Assembly (NCBI RefSeq): GCF_003858535.1
Contig: NZ_RQTJ01000023.1
Span: 1-42,334 of the forward strand
Direction: 5' to 3'
DNA: 42,334 bases
Origin: Paenimyroides viscosum
Lineage (GTDB): Bacteria > Bacteroidota > Bacteroidia > Flavobacteriales > Flavobacteriaceae
Shown: positions 20,166-28,734 of the stretch, piece after piece
Numbering within the stretch: the first letter of the stretch is position 1
How the letters are laid out: each line of letters starts with the position of its first letter
Notes under the pieces: generated by a model
What the model was told of the DNA's origin: nothing
What the model saw: only the letters and a program-made list of their open reading frames with translations
Databases searched by the model: none
Made by a program: the position numbers and the translations under genes

Positions 20166-21119
20166 TTACTTTCTTGACTGTACTTTTTTAGCTTTTTGAA
20201 TAATTGATTTAGCGTTTAAACCATATTTTTCCATTAAAGCTTCTGGTGTTCCCGATTCACCGAAAACATCGTTTACAGCTACAAATTCTTGTGGAGCCGG
20301 TTTGTTTAAAGCTAAAACACCTGAAATGCTTTCACCTAAACCACCTAAATAATTATGTTCTTCGGCAGTTACGATACAACCTGTTTTACCAACCGATTTT
20401 AAAATGGTTTCTTCATCTAGCGGTTTAATGGTGTGTACATTGATAACCTCAGCAGAAATTCCTTCTTTTTCTAATTCTTCGGCAGCTTGTAATGCTTCCC
20501 AAACTAAATGACCTGTTGCTACAATGGTAACATCGGTTCCTTCTGATAAAACCACTGCTTTACCAATTTCAAACGGTAGATCTTCCGGAATAAAATTAGG
20601 CACCACAGGGCGACCAAAACGCAAATAAACCGGACCTTTATGATCTGCAATGGCTAATGTAGCTGCTTTTGTTTGGTTGTAATCGCAAGTATTAATCACG
20701 GTCATTCCCGGCAACATTTTCATTAAGCCAATGTCTTCTAAAATTTGATGCGTTGCTCCGTCTTCACCTAACGTTAAACCGGCATGCGATGCACAAATTT
20801 TCACGTTTTTTTCTGAATAGGCAACCGACTGACGAATTTGATCATAAACACGACCTGTTGAAAAGTTGGCAAACGTTCCTGTAAACGGAATTTTACCGCC
20901 AATTGTCATTCCGGCAGCCAAACCAATCATGTTGGCTTCGGCAATTCCTACCTGAAAAAAACGGTCTGGATGATTCTTTTTAAAATCGTCCATCTTTAAC
21001 GATCCAATTAAATCGGCACACAACGCAACAACGTTTTCATTCTTCTGACCTAATTCTGTTAATCCTGCTCCGAAACCAGAGCGTGTATCTTTACTACCTA
21101 AGTTTGTGTATTTTTTCAT
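20166..21119 (-). CDS. tkt: Transketolase, C-terminal half (split gene)
   Basis: A 317-residue protein covering the pyrimidine-binding and C-terminal domains of transketolase. It contains the catalytic Glu61 in FFQVGIAEANM, the AGLTLGEDGATHQ loop and a C-terminal transketolase domain from about 190 on (DVTIVATGHLVWEAL, VINVHTIKPLD). Together with the separate N-terminal half it would form one thiamine-diphosphate active site of the pentose phosphate pathway. DXP synthase is excluded by length and motifs. Its ATG overlaps the TAA of the upstream 496-residue secreted protein by one base (TAATG), so it is translationally coupled to that gene, not to its own partner half. Confidence 0.9.
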   Translation of the reverse strand: MKKYTNLGSKDTRSGFGAGLTELGQKNENVVALCADLIGSLKMDDFKKNHPDRFFQVGIAEANMIGLAAGMTIGGKIPFTGTFANFSTGRVYDQIRQSVAYSEKNVKICASHAGLTLGEDGATHQILEDIGLMKMLPGMTVINTCDYNQTKAATLAIADHKGPVYLRFGRPVVPNFIPEDLPFEIGKAVVLSEGTDVTIVATGHLVWEALQAAEELEKEGISAEVINVHTIKPLDEETILKSVGKTGCIVTAEEHNYLGGLGESISGVLALNKPAPQEFVAVNDVFGESGTPEALMEKYGLNAKSIIQKAKKVQSRK

Positions 21120-22606
21120 TAATCTAAATTCTTTATAAATTCTAAAAGTAATTTTTGATCTTTTTGTGATAATGAACTTCTTAATTTTTCTATTTCCAAG
21201 TAGCTTTTACGCATGCTGTTTATCGTTCCAAAATAATCTACGTATCCACCATTGTTATAAAGGTACAAATCGCAAATTTGTCCGGTTAAATTATAAACAT
21301 GCTTACTTAAACTTTCATTCTGAAAATTTGGAATTTTACTTTTTAAATTATCACAATAGTCTGGTGCATATTGCTTTAATGAATCATCATGTAAAATATC
21401 ATAAGCCAATGAAATTTCATCGACATTAATATTGTTGTAATTAGATTGATATTTTGTGTAATAATCGTATACTTCTGCGTAAGCTACAGTATCAGCAACT
21501 GCCCATGCAGCGTCAAAATCGGTTGCAGTCCAATCTCCGACAGTTGTTTCGGTATAATCTACTGGTTGATTAGGAACATAATTCTTTATTTTTTCGTTTT
21601 GTGTTTTAAAGAACTTATCTAATTCTTTCTTTTGATCTGCAGTAATCATTTTTGCAGATTTTAAGTTTTTCACCAACGATTTAGCTTCCTTTTTAAAAAA
21701 AGCGACTACTTGATCACGGTTTAAAGTTCCATCACCACCACCATATTCTTTTGTATTATACAAAGCACTTGTAGCTAATGAGTACACGGGTGTAATGTAA
21801 TTGTACAAATTATAATCTATTAATTCACTATCATAACCATAGGTATATAATGGATCGTTATAGATACCGTAGTAATCGTCGTAAGCTGTATCAACTGCTG
21901 CTACTGCCGAATCTACTGTATAATCGGTGTAAGGTTCCATTTCTACCGGTACCGTTTTTTGATATTCTTCAATATCTGCTAAAAGTTTATCACTGTCTAT
22001 ATCCAACTTTAAACTTGCAGTCTGATTTGATTTGTAAACCAGTTTATACGAGTTTTCACTTTTGTATTCTACCGATAAAATCAATCCTTTTAATTTGGAA
22101 TTTGGAAAAAGAGATTCTGCGTTATTGATGTTATTGCTTTCATCGATACAAAAACAGTAATCGTAACTTTCTTTATTGTTGATATCCCTTAAAATAGCGT
22201 AATACTGACAGTTTGTTCCGGCAATTGTTCCTTTACGATCTAATTTTGTAACTGACTGACCTTCGTTCAAAATTTTAAAAGCACCATACGGAGTGTAATT
22301 TACTACTTTAGAAATTCCACTAACCGTTAAAGGAGCCATCCAATTATTTGCAACAAAAAAATTAGATTCGCTACCGCCGTAACTTGCCGCAGCTGTATCA
22401 TTATAATAGAAGGACAACAAACTTTGTTTATTGCTTTTATCTAAATAATGATCGTAATTGATATTTGAATAATCTTCAGCAAATTCATTTGTATCGTCAT
22501 ATTCAATTTTATAACTCAATTTTTTGGTAAATTCTACCGATTTATTGTTTTGTGCAAAACCTGCAAATGCGGTTAAACTTACTGCCAAACAAACAATCTT
22601 TTTCAT
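21119..22606 (-). CDS. Secreted protein of unknown function between the transketolase halves
   Basis: About 495 residues from the ATG at 22606. I do not recognise it. It begins with a clean signal peptide (MKKIVCLAVSLTAFAGFAQ). The first 210 mature residues are strand-rich. The middle (about 225-285) is strikingly rich in Tyr and Asp (for example DTAYDDYYGIYNDPLYTYGY). The last third is helical and charged, ending in SQKDQKLLLEFIKNLD. No lipobox, barrel end or catalytic motif is visible. A start 24 nt upstream (22630) is possible but would overlap the N-half gene and add charged residues before the signal peptide, so I reject it. It lies 13 nt after the transketolase N-half and overlaps the C-half start codon. 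The operon position is clear but a link to sugar metabolism is not evident. Confidence 0.75.
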   Translation of the reverse strand: MKKIVCLAVSLTAFAGFAQNNKSVEFTKKLSYKIEYDDTNEFAEDYSNINYDHYLDKSNKQSLLSFYYNDTAAASYGGSESNFFVANNWMAPLTVSGISKVVNYTPYGAFKILNEGQSVTKLDRKGTIAGTNCQYYAILRDINNKESYDYCFCIDESNNINNAESLFPNSKLKGLILSVEYKSENSYKLVYKSNQTASLKLDIDSDKLLADIEEYQKTVPVEMEPYTDYTVDSAVAAVDTAYDDYYGIYNDPLYTYGYDSELIDYNLYNYITPVYSLATSALYNTKEYGGGDGTLNRDQVVAFFKKEAKSLVKNLKSAKMITADQKKELDKFFKTQNEKIKNYVPNQPVDYTETTVGDWTATDFDAAWAVADTVAYAEVYDYYTKYQSNYNNINVDEISLAYDILHDDSLKQYAPDYCDNLKSKIPNFQNESLSKHVYNLTGQICDLYLYNNGGYVDYFGTINSMRKSYLEIEKLRSSLSQKDQKLLLEFIKNLD

Positions 22607-22619
22607 AGCTTTTTCCGTA

Positions 22620-23468
22620 TTAATAATCACCTAAGGTCATTAAATTTTGGTACAAAGCGTTTTCTAACTGTTCGTTATTAGGCGCTTTACCGTGCCACGC
22701 ATGTGTATTCATCATAAAATCTACACCGTTGCCCATTTCGGTATGTAACAACACCATTACCGGTTTTTGATTTCCTGTTTTTGCTTTGGCTGCTTTCATT
22801 CCTTCAATAACCGATTCTACATCGTTTCCTTTTTCAATAGTTACCACATCCCAACCAAAGGCTTCAAATTTAGCTTTAAGGCTTCCCATGTGTAATACCT
22901 CATCGGTAGTTCCATCAATTTGTTTTCCGTTTAAATCAATAGTTGCAATAATGTTATCCACTTTTTTAGCCGATGCATACATTAACGCTTCCCAGTTTTG
23001 CCCTTCTTGTAACTCACCGTCACCTAAAAGCACATAAACCAGATTAGCATCGTTATTTAATTTTTTAGCCTGTGCTGCACCAATTCCTACAGATAAGCCT
23101 TGCCCTAAAGAGCCAGATGCCATACGGATTCCCGGTAAATGACTGTGTGTTGTTGGATGACCTTGTAAACGAGAATCGATTTTTCTAAAAGTAGCCAATT
23201 CGCTTACCGGAAAATAACCGCTACGAGCCAAAACGCTGTAGAAAACCGGAGAGATATGTCCGTTTGATAAAAAGAAAACATCTTCGTCTTTTCCATCCAT
23301 GTCAAAGCCTTCTTTTCTGTTCATAATAACTTGATACAATGCCACGAAATATTCTGCACAGCCTAAAGATCCGCCCGGATGACCAGAATTTACTGCATGT
23401 ACCATACGTAAAACATCTCTTCTTACTTGCGTTACCAAGTCTTGTAATTGTTGTGTGTTAGGTTTCAT
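22620..23468 (-). CDS. tkt: Transketolase, N-terminal half (split gene)
   Basis: A 282-residue protein containing the diphosphate-binding domain of transketolase: HAVNSGHPGGSLG (24-36), the loop FFLSNGHISP (65-74), and the thiamine-diphosphate motif GDGELQEGQNWEAL ending at N180 in ATIDLN. Split transketolases of about 280 plus 310 residues occur in many bacteria and the two chains assemble. The halves normally lie side by side. Here a secreted-protein gene stands between them. A TATCTTTG promoter box with TTTG 21 nt upstream (23495-23527) precedes the gene and is divergent from the MFS promoter. Confidence 0.9.
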   Translation of the reverse strand: MKPNTQQLQDLVTQVRRDVLRMVHAVNSGHPGGSLGCAEYFVALYQVIMNRKEGFDMDGKDEDVFFLSNGHISPVFYSVLARSGYFPVSELATFRKIDSRLQGHPTTHSHLPGIRMASGSLGQGLSVGIGAAQAKKLNNDANLVYVLLGDGELQEGQNWEALMYASAKKVDNIIATIDLNGKQIDGTTDEVLHMGSLKAKFEAFGWDVVTIEKGNDVESVIEGMKAAKAKTGNQKPVMVLLHTEMGNGVDFMMNTHAWHGKAPNNEQLENALYQNLMTLGDY

Positions 23469-23494
23469 TTATAAATACATAAAATTTACAAATA

Positions 23495-23527
23495 CAAAGA
23501 TAGTTTTTTTAAAAGATTGCACACAAA
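23495..23527 (-). promoter_or_regulatory. Promoter of the transketolase operon
   Basis: Minus strand TTTG (23524-23527), 21-nt spacer, TATCTTTG (23495-23502), then 26 nt to the ATG. Both elements match the Bacteroidota primary sigma consensus. Confidence 0.65.
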
Positions 23528-23534
23528 AACTTAC

Positions 23535-23542
23535 TACTTTTG
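23535..23542 (+). promoter_or_regulatory. Promoter -7 box of the MFS / ABC operon
   Basis: TACTTTTG matches TAnnTTTG and lies 37 nt upstream of the ATG at 23580. Being inside the longer theoretical frame, it supports the shorter start. The -33 element is weak. Confidence 0.45.
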
Positions 23543-23579
23543 TTGTTCAATAAATTTTAGCGTTTCGCACCTTTTGTCA

Positions 23580-24791
23580 ATGAACAGTTTAAAAACTTAC
23601 TGGAAAAACTACATCAGTGCCTATCAGGGTTTATCGCATGCAACTTGGTTGCTTGCGTTGGTTATGTTTATTAACCAAAGTGGATCAATGGTACTGCCTT
23701 TTTTAGGCGTTTACATGACCACGGTTTTAGAGTTTTCATTAAAAAATGCCGGTATTGTTTTAAGTACTTTTGGTGTTGGATCTATTTTAGGATCGCTTGT
23801 TGGCGGTTGGCTTACCGATAAATTTGGATCTTTTAAAATACAGTCATTTAGTTTGTTTTTAAGTATTCCGTTTTATTTGATACTGCCCTTCTTTAAAAGT
23901 TTTGAAACACTTTGTTTATCGATCTTTTTCCTGAGTTTTATTAAGGAACTATTTCGTCCGGCAAACAGTGCATCGGTTTCTTATTACGCCAAACCCGAAA
24001 ATTTAACGCGTGCGTTTTCGTTAAACCGTATGGCATTGAATCTGGGCTATTCTATTGGTCCGGCTATTGGTGGATTTTTAGCAGCGGTTTCGTACAACTT
24101 TTTGTTTTACACCAATGCAGTGATGTCTTTTTTTGCAGGAACCCTTTTTATCATTTACTTTAAAAACAGAAAAGGAAATACGCCCGAAAAAGTAATTGCC
24201 GATAAGGCAGAGCAGATCATTAAAACAAAATCTGCTTATGCCGATCGTAAATTTATATTCTTTAGCATATTCATTGCCATTTACGCTTTTTGCTTTTTTC
24301 AGATATTAAACACGCTACCCCTATTCTACAAAAACGTAGCGTTGATGAACGAAAAAGAAGTGGGTTTATTAATGGCTTTTAACGGAATCGTGGTTTTTAT
24401 TTTAGAAATGGCGCTGGTGCATTATGCCGAGAAAAAATTCACCTTAACCGCTAATATGATTATTGGAAGTTTGTTTTGTGGAGCCGCTTTTTTAGTGTTG
24501 ATTCCATCGCATTTAGTTGTAATTTTATACATTTCGATCTTTTTAATTTCGATTTCTGAAATATTAATCATGCCCTTTGCATCAACCGTAGCCGTAAACA
24601 GATCATCACCAACTAATCGCGGATCTTACATGGGATTAAACGGCATATCGTTTTCTATAGCCTTTGTAACATCGCCGTTAATCGGAACATTTATCGCTCA
24701 AAATTACGGCTTTACCAACCTGTGGATTTTTAACTGCGTAATGATTTTAGTTGCAACCGTTGGATTTTATTTTGTAATGAAAAAAATGTAG
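23580..24791 (+). CDS. Major facilitator superfamily transporter
   Basis: A 403-residue inner-membrane transporter with about 12 hydrophobic segments. The MFS loop between helices 2 and 3 is seen as GGWLTDKFGS, and helix 5 has LNLGYSIGPAIGG. Families with this SIGPAIGG pattern are often drug or metabolite exporters, but the substrate cannot be read. The frame extends upstream to a TTG at 23517, but the ATG at 23580 begins a normal short cytoplasmic N-terminus and lies after a promoter box. The stop is 2 nt before the ABC ATPase start, so the two are in one operon. Confidence 0.85.
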   Translation: MNSLKTYWKNYISAYQGLSHATWLLALVMFINQSGSMVLPFLGVYMTTVLEFSLKNAGIVLSTFGVGSILGSLVGGWLTDKFGSFKIQSFSLFLSIPFYLILPFFKSFETLCLSIFFLSFIKELFRPANSASVSYYAKPENLTRAFSLNRMALNLGYSIGPAIGGFLAAVSYNFLFYTNAVMSFFAGTLFIIYFKNRKGNTPEKVIADKAEQIIKTKSAYADRKFIFFSIFIAIYAFCFFQILNTLPLFYKNVALMNEKEVGLLMAFNGIVVFILEMALVHYAEKKFTLTANMIIGSLFCGAAFLVLIPSHLVVILYISIFLISISEILIMPFASTVAVNRSSPTNRGSYMGLNGISFSIAFVTSPLIGTFIAQNYGFTNLWIFNCVMILVATVGFYFVMKKM

Positions 24792-24793
24792 TT

Positions 24794-25555
24794 ATGACTG
24801 TTTTTAGAACCGAAAATTTAAGCATTGGCTATAAAGATAAAATCTTGTTTGGGGATTTGAATTTCGAGATTAAAACCGGAATTCTTACATCGTTATTGGG
24901 AAGCAACGGAATTGGAAAATCTACCTTGTTAAAAACGATTTCGGGTTTGTTGGATAAAAAATCGGGTGCTGTTTTTATTGATGATAAAAATATTGATGCT
25001 TTTTCTATTGCCGAATTTGCCAAATTGGTAAGTGTAGTGCTTACGCATGAAAACGTGAATAAAGATCTTACGGTTTACGAACTAGTTAAATTAGGCAGAC
25101 AGCCTTACACCAACTGGTTAGATAAATTAACCGAAGCTGATGAAAATTTGATAAATGCTACGTTGGAAGATTGTGAAATCATCAGTTTAAAAGATCGAAA
25201 ATTATCGCAGTTAAGCGACGGTCAATTACAGCGAACCTTTATTGCGCGTGCCGTTGTGCAAGATACTCCGTTTATATTTTTAGATGAACCTTCTACCCAT
25301 TTAGATTTGTATCATAAAGTAAAACTTTTTAAACTGCTTAAAAAATTGTGTGTGGTTAACAACAAGTGTATTTTATTTTCTACACACGATTTAGATTTGG
25401 CATTGCAGTTAAGCGATGAAATTATGTTGTTGAAAGATGAGAAATTTTATCATAACATAACAAAAAACCTGATTAACGAAGGCGTTTTTGATCGTTTTTT
25501 TGATACTGATGATATCGTTTTTGACCGAGAGCGAAAGCAATTTGTAGTGCTTTAA
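24794..25555 (+). CDS. ABC transporter ATPase, iron-siderophore / B12 (FecE-BtuD) type
   Basis: A 253-residue ATPase with Walker A GSNGIGKST (36-44), signature LSDGQ (140-144, Asp instead of the usual Gly), Walker B FIFLDEP (160-166) and H-loop His198 in STHD. The VKLGRQPYTNW segment (98-108) is typical of ATPases serving FecCD/BtuC-type permeases for siderophores, haem or cobalamin. No permease or binding protein is next to it, since its operon partner is an MFS transporter. The btuF-btuC pair at 37.6-39.8 kb lacks an ATPase, so this may be its BtuD. Pairing is inference. Confidence 0.85.
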   Translation: MTVFRTENLSIGYKDKILFGDLNFEIKTGILTSLLGSNGIGKSTLLKTISGLLDKKSGAVFIDDKNIDAFSIAEFAKLVSVVLTHENVNKDLTVYELVKLGRQPYTNWLDKLTEADENLINATLEDCEIISLKDRKLSQLSDGQLQRTFIARAVVQDTPFIFLDEPSTHLDLYHKVKLFKLLKKLCVVNNKCILFSTHDLDLALQLSDEIMLLKDEKFYHNITKNLINEGVFDRFFDTDDIVFDRERKQFVVL

Positions 25556-25561
25556 TTTTTT

Positions 25562-25698
25562 CTGTCTGCCACAGATGCACGGATATTTGTAAGAATATAC
25601 AGTTTATATAATAACGTACGCTTGTCATTCTGAAAGGAACAAAGTGGAATGAAGAATCTTTACAGCAAAGAGATTCCTCCTTTGTCGGAATGACAAAA
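25562..25698. repeat. Interspersed intergenic repeats between convergent genes
   Basis: Two elements lie side by side. The first (about 25562-25590) begins TCTGCCACAGATGCACGGAT. The second (about 25623-25698) has inverted ends TTGTCATTCTGA and TCGGAATGACAA enclosing a GAAGAATC / GATTCCTC pair. Both look like widespread Bacteroidota intergenic repeat families known to me by sight. The second can fold into one long hairpin and may serve as terminator for the ABC and CDF genes. Confidence 0.6.
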
Positions 25699-25710
25699 TG
25701 CAATAAAAAC

Positions 25711-26703
25711 CTACAAATTACTATTATGTTTTTTATTGAGTGAAACATTTTCAATAGTCCACTCGACTTTTTCCTCAAACGGATGTTGACGAACAGGACA
25801 TTCTGTTTTTGTACATATTTTACATGAATATTCTTTGCAAGCATCTAAATGCACAAACAATTCAATACGGTCGCCAAAATGATTGATCACGGTAGCTTCT
25901 AAAGCTTCCACTTCTTTATGTCCTTCTTCTATATTAAAGTACCAGGGCACGGTCATGTGACAATCAAAATGCAAGGTACTTCCGTATTTTATAATGCGTA
26001 AATTATGCAAGTCAATCCAATTGGGTCTGCGTTCTTCATTTAAAAAGCCGACTACCTCTTTTAACAGCAATTCATCGGTTTCATCCATAATTCCTGAAAT
26101 GGATTCGCGCAAAATCTTGTATCCGGTATAAATGATAAATCCTGCAAAAATTAAAGCGGTAACACTATCAATCCAAGTAATTTTAGTAAAATATAAAATG
26201 ATTAATCCAATGATGATTCCAATGGTAGAATAGGTATCGGTTTGCAAATGTTTTCCGCTTGCAATCAACGCCAACGAATTGTTTTTTTTACCTTTTTTAA
26301 TGGCATAAAATCCCAAGATATAATTAATGACTGCTGTAAAAGCGACCAATATCAAGCCTAAATTGAGCTGTTCTACAGTATGTGGATTTTGTAATTTATT
26401 TATAGCTTCGTAAATAATCACCACTCCGGCGATGCTGATCAAAGCTCCTTCGAGAGAAGCCGATATAAATTCGACCTTTCCATGACCGTACGGATGGTTT
26501 TGATCTCTGGGTAAAGAAGACAAATACAAACTATACAAGCCAATAAGTCCGGCAATTACGTTTATGGTACTTTCTAAAGCATCGGTTAAAATGGATACAG
26601 AATTTGTTTGATACCACGCGTATAACTTAACCAAAAACAGTATAATGCCGACAATTGCAATAATCCGTTGAAATTTAAAGTTTTCGTTTGCTTGTGTATT
26701 CAT
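25711..26703 (-). CDS. Cation diffusion facilitator family metal transporter
   Basis: About 330 residues from the ATG at 26703, an inner-membrane exporter of Zn2+, Fe2+ or similar ions driven by protons. Six hydrophobic segments lie in the first 210 residues. CDF landmarks are SILTDALESTINV in helix 2, HPYGHGKVEF in the following loop and HLQTD (HxxxD) in helix 5. The cytoplasmic C-terminal domain is followed by a Cys-rich stretch, CKEYSCKICTKTEC, that could bind metal. This is unusual for the family but I have seen no data on it. A longer start at 26754 would overlap the upstream barrel gene; the 26703 ATG gives the usual short N-terminus. Confidence 0.85.
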   Translation of the reverse strand: MNTQANENFKFQRIIAIVGIILFLVKLYAWYQTNSVSILTDALESTINVIAGLIGLYSLYLSSLPRDQNHPYGHGKVEFISASLEGALISIAGVVIIYEAINKLQNPHTVEQLNLGLILVAFTAVINYILGFYAIKKGKKNNSLALIASGKHLQTDTYSTIGIIIGLIILYFTKITWIDSVTALIFAGFIIYTGYKILRESISGIMDETDELLLKEVVGFLNEERRPNWIDLHNLRIIKYGSTLHFDCHMTVPWYFNIEEGHKEVEALEATVINHFGDRIELFVHLDACKEYSCKICTKTECPVRQHPFEEKVEWTIENVSLNKKHNSNL

Positions 26704-26728
26704 TATAATTTGCCTTAAATAAACGCCA

Positions 26729-27520
26729 TTAATAATTTTTTCTTGAAAGCACATAGGTTACTCCCACAGAAAAATACGCTTCAACAATATTCTCTTTATA
26801 AGGAATTTGTTCTACTTGTTCAATTTCTTTTGTATATAAATTATTACGTGTTTTTTCGTAAGTAAAATTCGATCTAAAAAAAGAGGTTTTTAAATTTAGA
26901 TCTACCCAAAAACGATCAGACATTTTGTAACCCATTGTAAAAGCAGGTGTTAATGTAAAATTATCTTTTGCTATTTTGCCTTGTGAATAACTAATTTTGT
27001 ATTCATTATTTGTGTTTTTTTCTTTTAAATCAATTCCACCCCAATTTGAATAGAACGAGGTAACACCAATTGAAAATTTAGGGTAAAAATAAAAATGTTC
27101 TGTTTCTATTCTATAAACCATACCAAAAGAAATAACCGGAATAAAATTATTATGTATTGGAGAAGATGCTTTTACGTAATAATTGTCTCCAAATTCTTTA
27201 TTCGCAAATTCCTGAAAATCGTCACCTTTACGTCTACCATCGTTAAAATAGACAAATTTTAAATCGGCTTCTACACCAAAACGCTTTCGTATAAACCAAG
27301 TGGCAGATAAAGAAGGTAGAAACTTACTTTCTGAGCTGTATTCTATAAAATAATCGGTTATTTTGTTTTGATTCATATTTGTTAAAGGGACATTTAACCC
27401 ACCTTCAACTTTTAGCTGAAACCTATTAGTATATATTGTTGACGATTTTTCTTGACTAAGCATCTGATTACTAAAAACAATCGTAAACAATAAACACATA
27501 AGAATAGTTGTATTTTTCAT
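26729..27520 (-). CDS. Outer-membrane beta-barrel protein, unknown function
   Basis: A 263-residue protein with a signal peptide (MKNTTILMCLLFTIVFSNQMLSQ) and about ten alternating amphipathic strands, such as FQLKVEGGLNVPL, LSATWFIRKRFGVEADLKFVYF and IVEAYFSVGVTYVL. This is the pattern of small 8-10-strand outer-membrane barrels (PorT/OmpW-like). Its start codon follows the DUF5034-like gene by one base, and the CDF transporter gene begins 25 nt after its stop, so three genes are probably cotranscribed. Function not known. Confidence 0.65.
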   Translation of the reverse strand: MKNTTILMCLLFTIVFSNQMLSQEKSSTIYTNRFQLKVEGGLNVPLTNMNQNKITDYFIEYSSESKFLPSLSATWFIRKRFGVEADLKFVYFNDGRRKGDDFQEFANKEFGDNYYVKASSPIHNNFIPVISFGMVYRIETEHFYFYPKFSIGVTSFYSNWGGIDLKEKNTNNEYKISYSQGKIAKDNFTLTPAFTMGYKMSDRFWVDLNLKTSFFRSNFTYEKTRNNLYTKEIEQVEQIPYKENIVEAYFSVGVTYVLSRKNY

Positions 27521-27521
27521 C

Positions 27522-28136
27522 TTAAATTAAATTTACTGTTGTTAGTAATTCTACAGCCGGTTTGTTTTCAAAAGTGATTACAACTTTAAATTGATGCTGA
27601 ACGTTAGCTTCAGCCGGAGAAACCATTAATAAAAGATCAAAATACTCTGTTTCTTTTAAAGTATATGAAAAATCGTAATTTAAACTTTTAACTAGTTCAC
27701 TAACATCTTTATAAAGTTTACGCATCTTAAAATACTCGGTTATATCGCTATTAGCAGGTTTATCTATAGTAAAATCATTTAAGGTAATTATTTTAATTGA
27801 TTCCACTTTATCTGTATGATCATAAGTGACTTCTGGCGGACAATCGCATGACATTGCATAAGCACCTTGCGAAAACAATGGTTGGTATGTTTCTGTTTTT
27901 ATAAAGGATAAACTTTGTCTGTTTACCTGCAAACGTATCCCGTATGCTTTTTTATTAATATTTTCAGAGGCTGATTCTAAAGGTTCTTCGCCACTATTAT
28001 CAATGTTTTTTAGTGCGAAACCAGAGTTTGTATAAAACTTTTCTTCTGTGTTATCACCGCAATTACAACAAGCGTAAAAAACATCTAAAAGTGGCAATGC
28101 CAACAAAATTAGGAGTACCTTATATTTACGTTTCAT
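27522..28136 (-). CDS. DUF5034-like exported protein
   Basis: A 204-residue protein with a hydrophobic N-terminus that ends in LPLLDVFYACCNCG, a possible lipobox, although the Tyr-Ala-Cys-Cys context is not classical. The mature part has SCDCPPEVTYDHTDKVESIKI and a C-terminal strand-rich domain. I believe this matches the Bacteroidota family DUF5034, recalled from memory. It is the first gene of a presumed operon with the barrel and CDF genes, preceded by TATATTTG (28163-28170) with CTTG 19 nt upstream. Function unknown. Confidence 0.6.
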   Translation of the reverse strand: MKRKYKVLLILLALPLLDVFYACCNCGDNTEEKFYTNSGFALKNIDNSGEEPLESASENINKKAYGIRLQVNRQSLSFIKTETYQPLFSQGAYAMSCDCPPEVTYDHTDKVESIKIITLNDFTIDKPANSDITEYFKMRKLYKDVSELVKSLNYDFSYTLKETEYFDLLLMVSPAEANVQHQFKVVITFENKPAVELLTTVNLI

Positions 28137-28162
28137 AATTATGTTTTTTAAGTTATAACAAT

Positions 28163-28193
28163 CAAATATACTATTTACAACTCAATTTCCAAG
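28163..28193 (-). promoter_or_regulatory. Promoter of the DUF5034 / barrel / CDF operon
   Basis: Minus strand CTTG (28190-28193), 19-nt spacer, TATATTTG (28163-28170), 27 nt to the ATG. The -33 element lies inside the end of the pseudouridine synthase gene. Confidence 0.5.
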
Positions 28194-28732
28194 ACCTCAC
28201 CTACTTTCATTCCTTCTAACTTCCAATCACCAATACGAATACGGATCAATCGCAACGTAGGAAACCCCACCGCAGCTGTCATTTTACGAACCTGACGAAA
28301 TTTGCCTTGGGTTAATGTAATGGTGAGCCAGCTTGTTGGTCCATGACGGTCACTACGAATGCGATAGCCCTCGCCTACATAATCTGGTTTATCAATAATT
28401 GCCGCAAAACATTCTTTAGTAGTTAATCGTTCGCCCTTTACGCCTATTTCTACTCCGTTTTTAAGTTGATCTATGGCATCTTGGGTAATTATACCATCAA
28501 CTTGAACAACATATTGTTTTTCGTAATGCGCACTGCGAATTTCTTCGCTTATTTTACCATCGGTTGTTAGCATCAATAAACCTTCGGAATTTTCATCTAA
28601 CCTACCAATTGCCATTGTTTCTTCAGGAAAATTGTACAACTCGCCGAGTTTTTTCTTATTTCGCTTTTTTTCGTAAACAAACTGTGAAATATAACCAGCA
28701 GGTTTGTACAGCAGAAAATGTTGGTGTTGCAT
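28175..28732 (-). CDS. rRNA pseudouridine synthase, RsuA/RluE type
   Basis: A 185-residue enzyme converting a specific rRNA uridine to pseudouridine. It starts with FLLYKPAGYISQF, has the catalytic Asp46 in GRLDENSEGLLMLTTDG (43-59) and ends with LTQGKFRQVRKMTAAVGFPTLRL-type motifs. There is no N-terminal S4 domain. That, with the short length, matches RluE (23S rRNA) better than RsuA or RluB. The gene is the third of an operon, 2 nt after the FAD oxidase stop. Confidence 0.85.
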   Translation of the reverse strand: MQHQHFLLYKPAGYISQFVYEKKRNKKKLGELYNFPEETMAIGRLDENSEGLLMLTTDGKISEEIRSAHYEKQYVVQVDGIITQDAIDQLKNGVEIGVKGERLTTKECFAAIIDKPDYVGEGYRIRSDRHGPTSWLTITLTQGKFRQVRKMTAAVGFPTLRLIRIRIGDWKLEGMKVGEVLEIEL

Positions 28733-28734
28733 GG

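Noticed and set aside
22606..22630. Longer start for the protein between the transketolase halves
   Set aside because: It would overlap the N-half gene and place charged residues before the signal peptide.
25473..25844. 123-residue minus-strand frame over the intergenic repeats
   Set aside because: It runs through repeats and the ends of two convergent genes, with no protein-like features.
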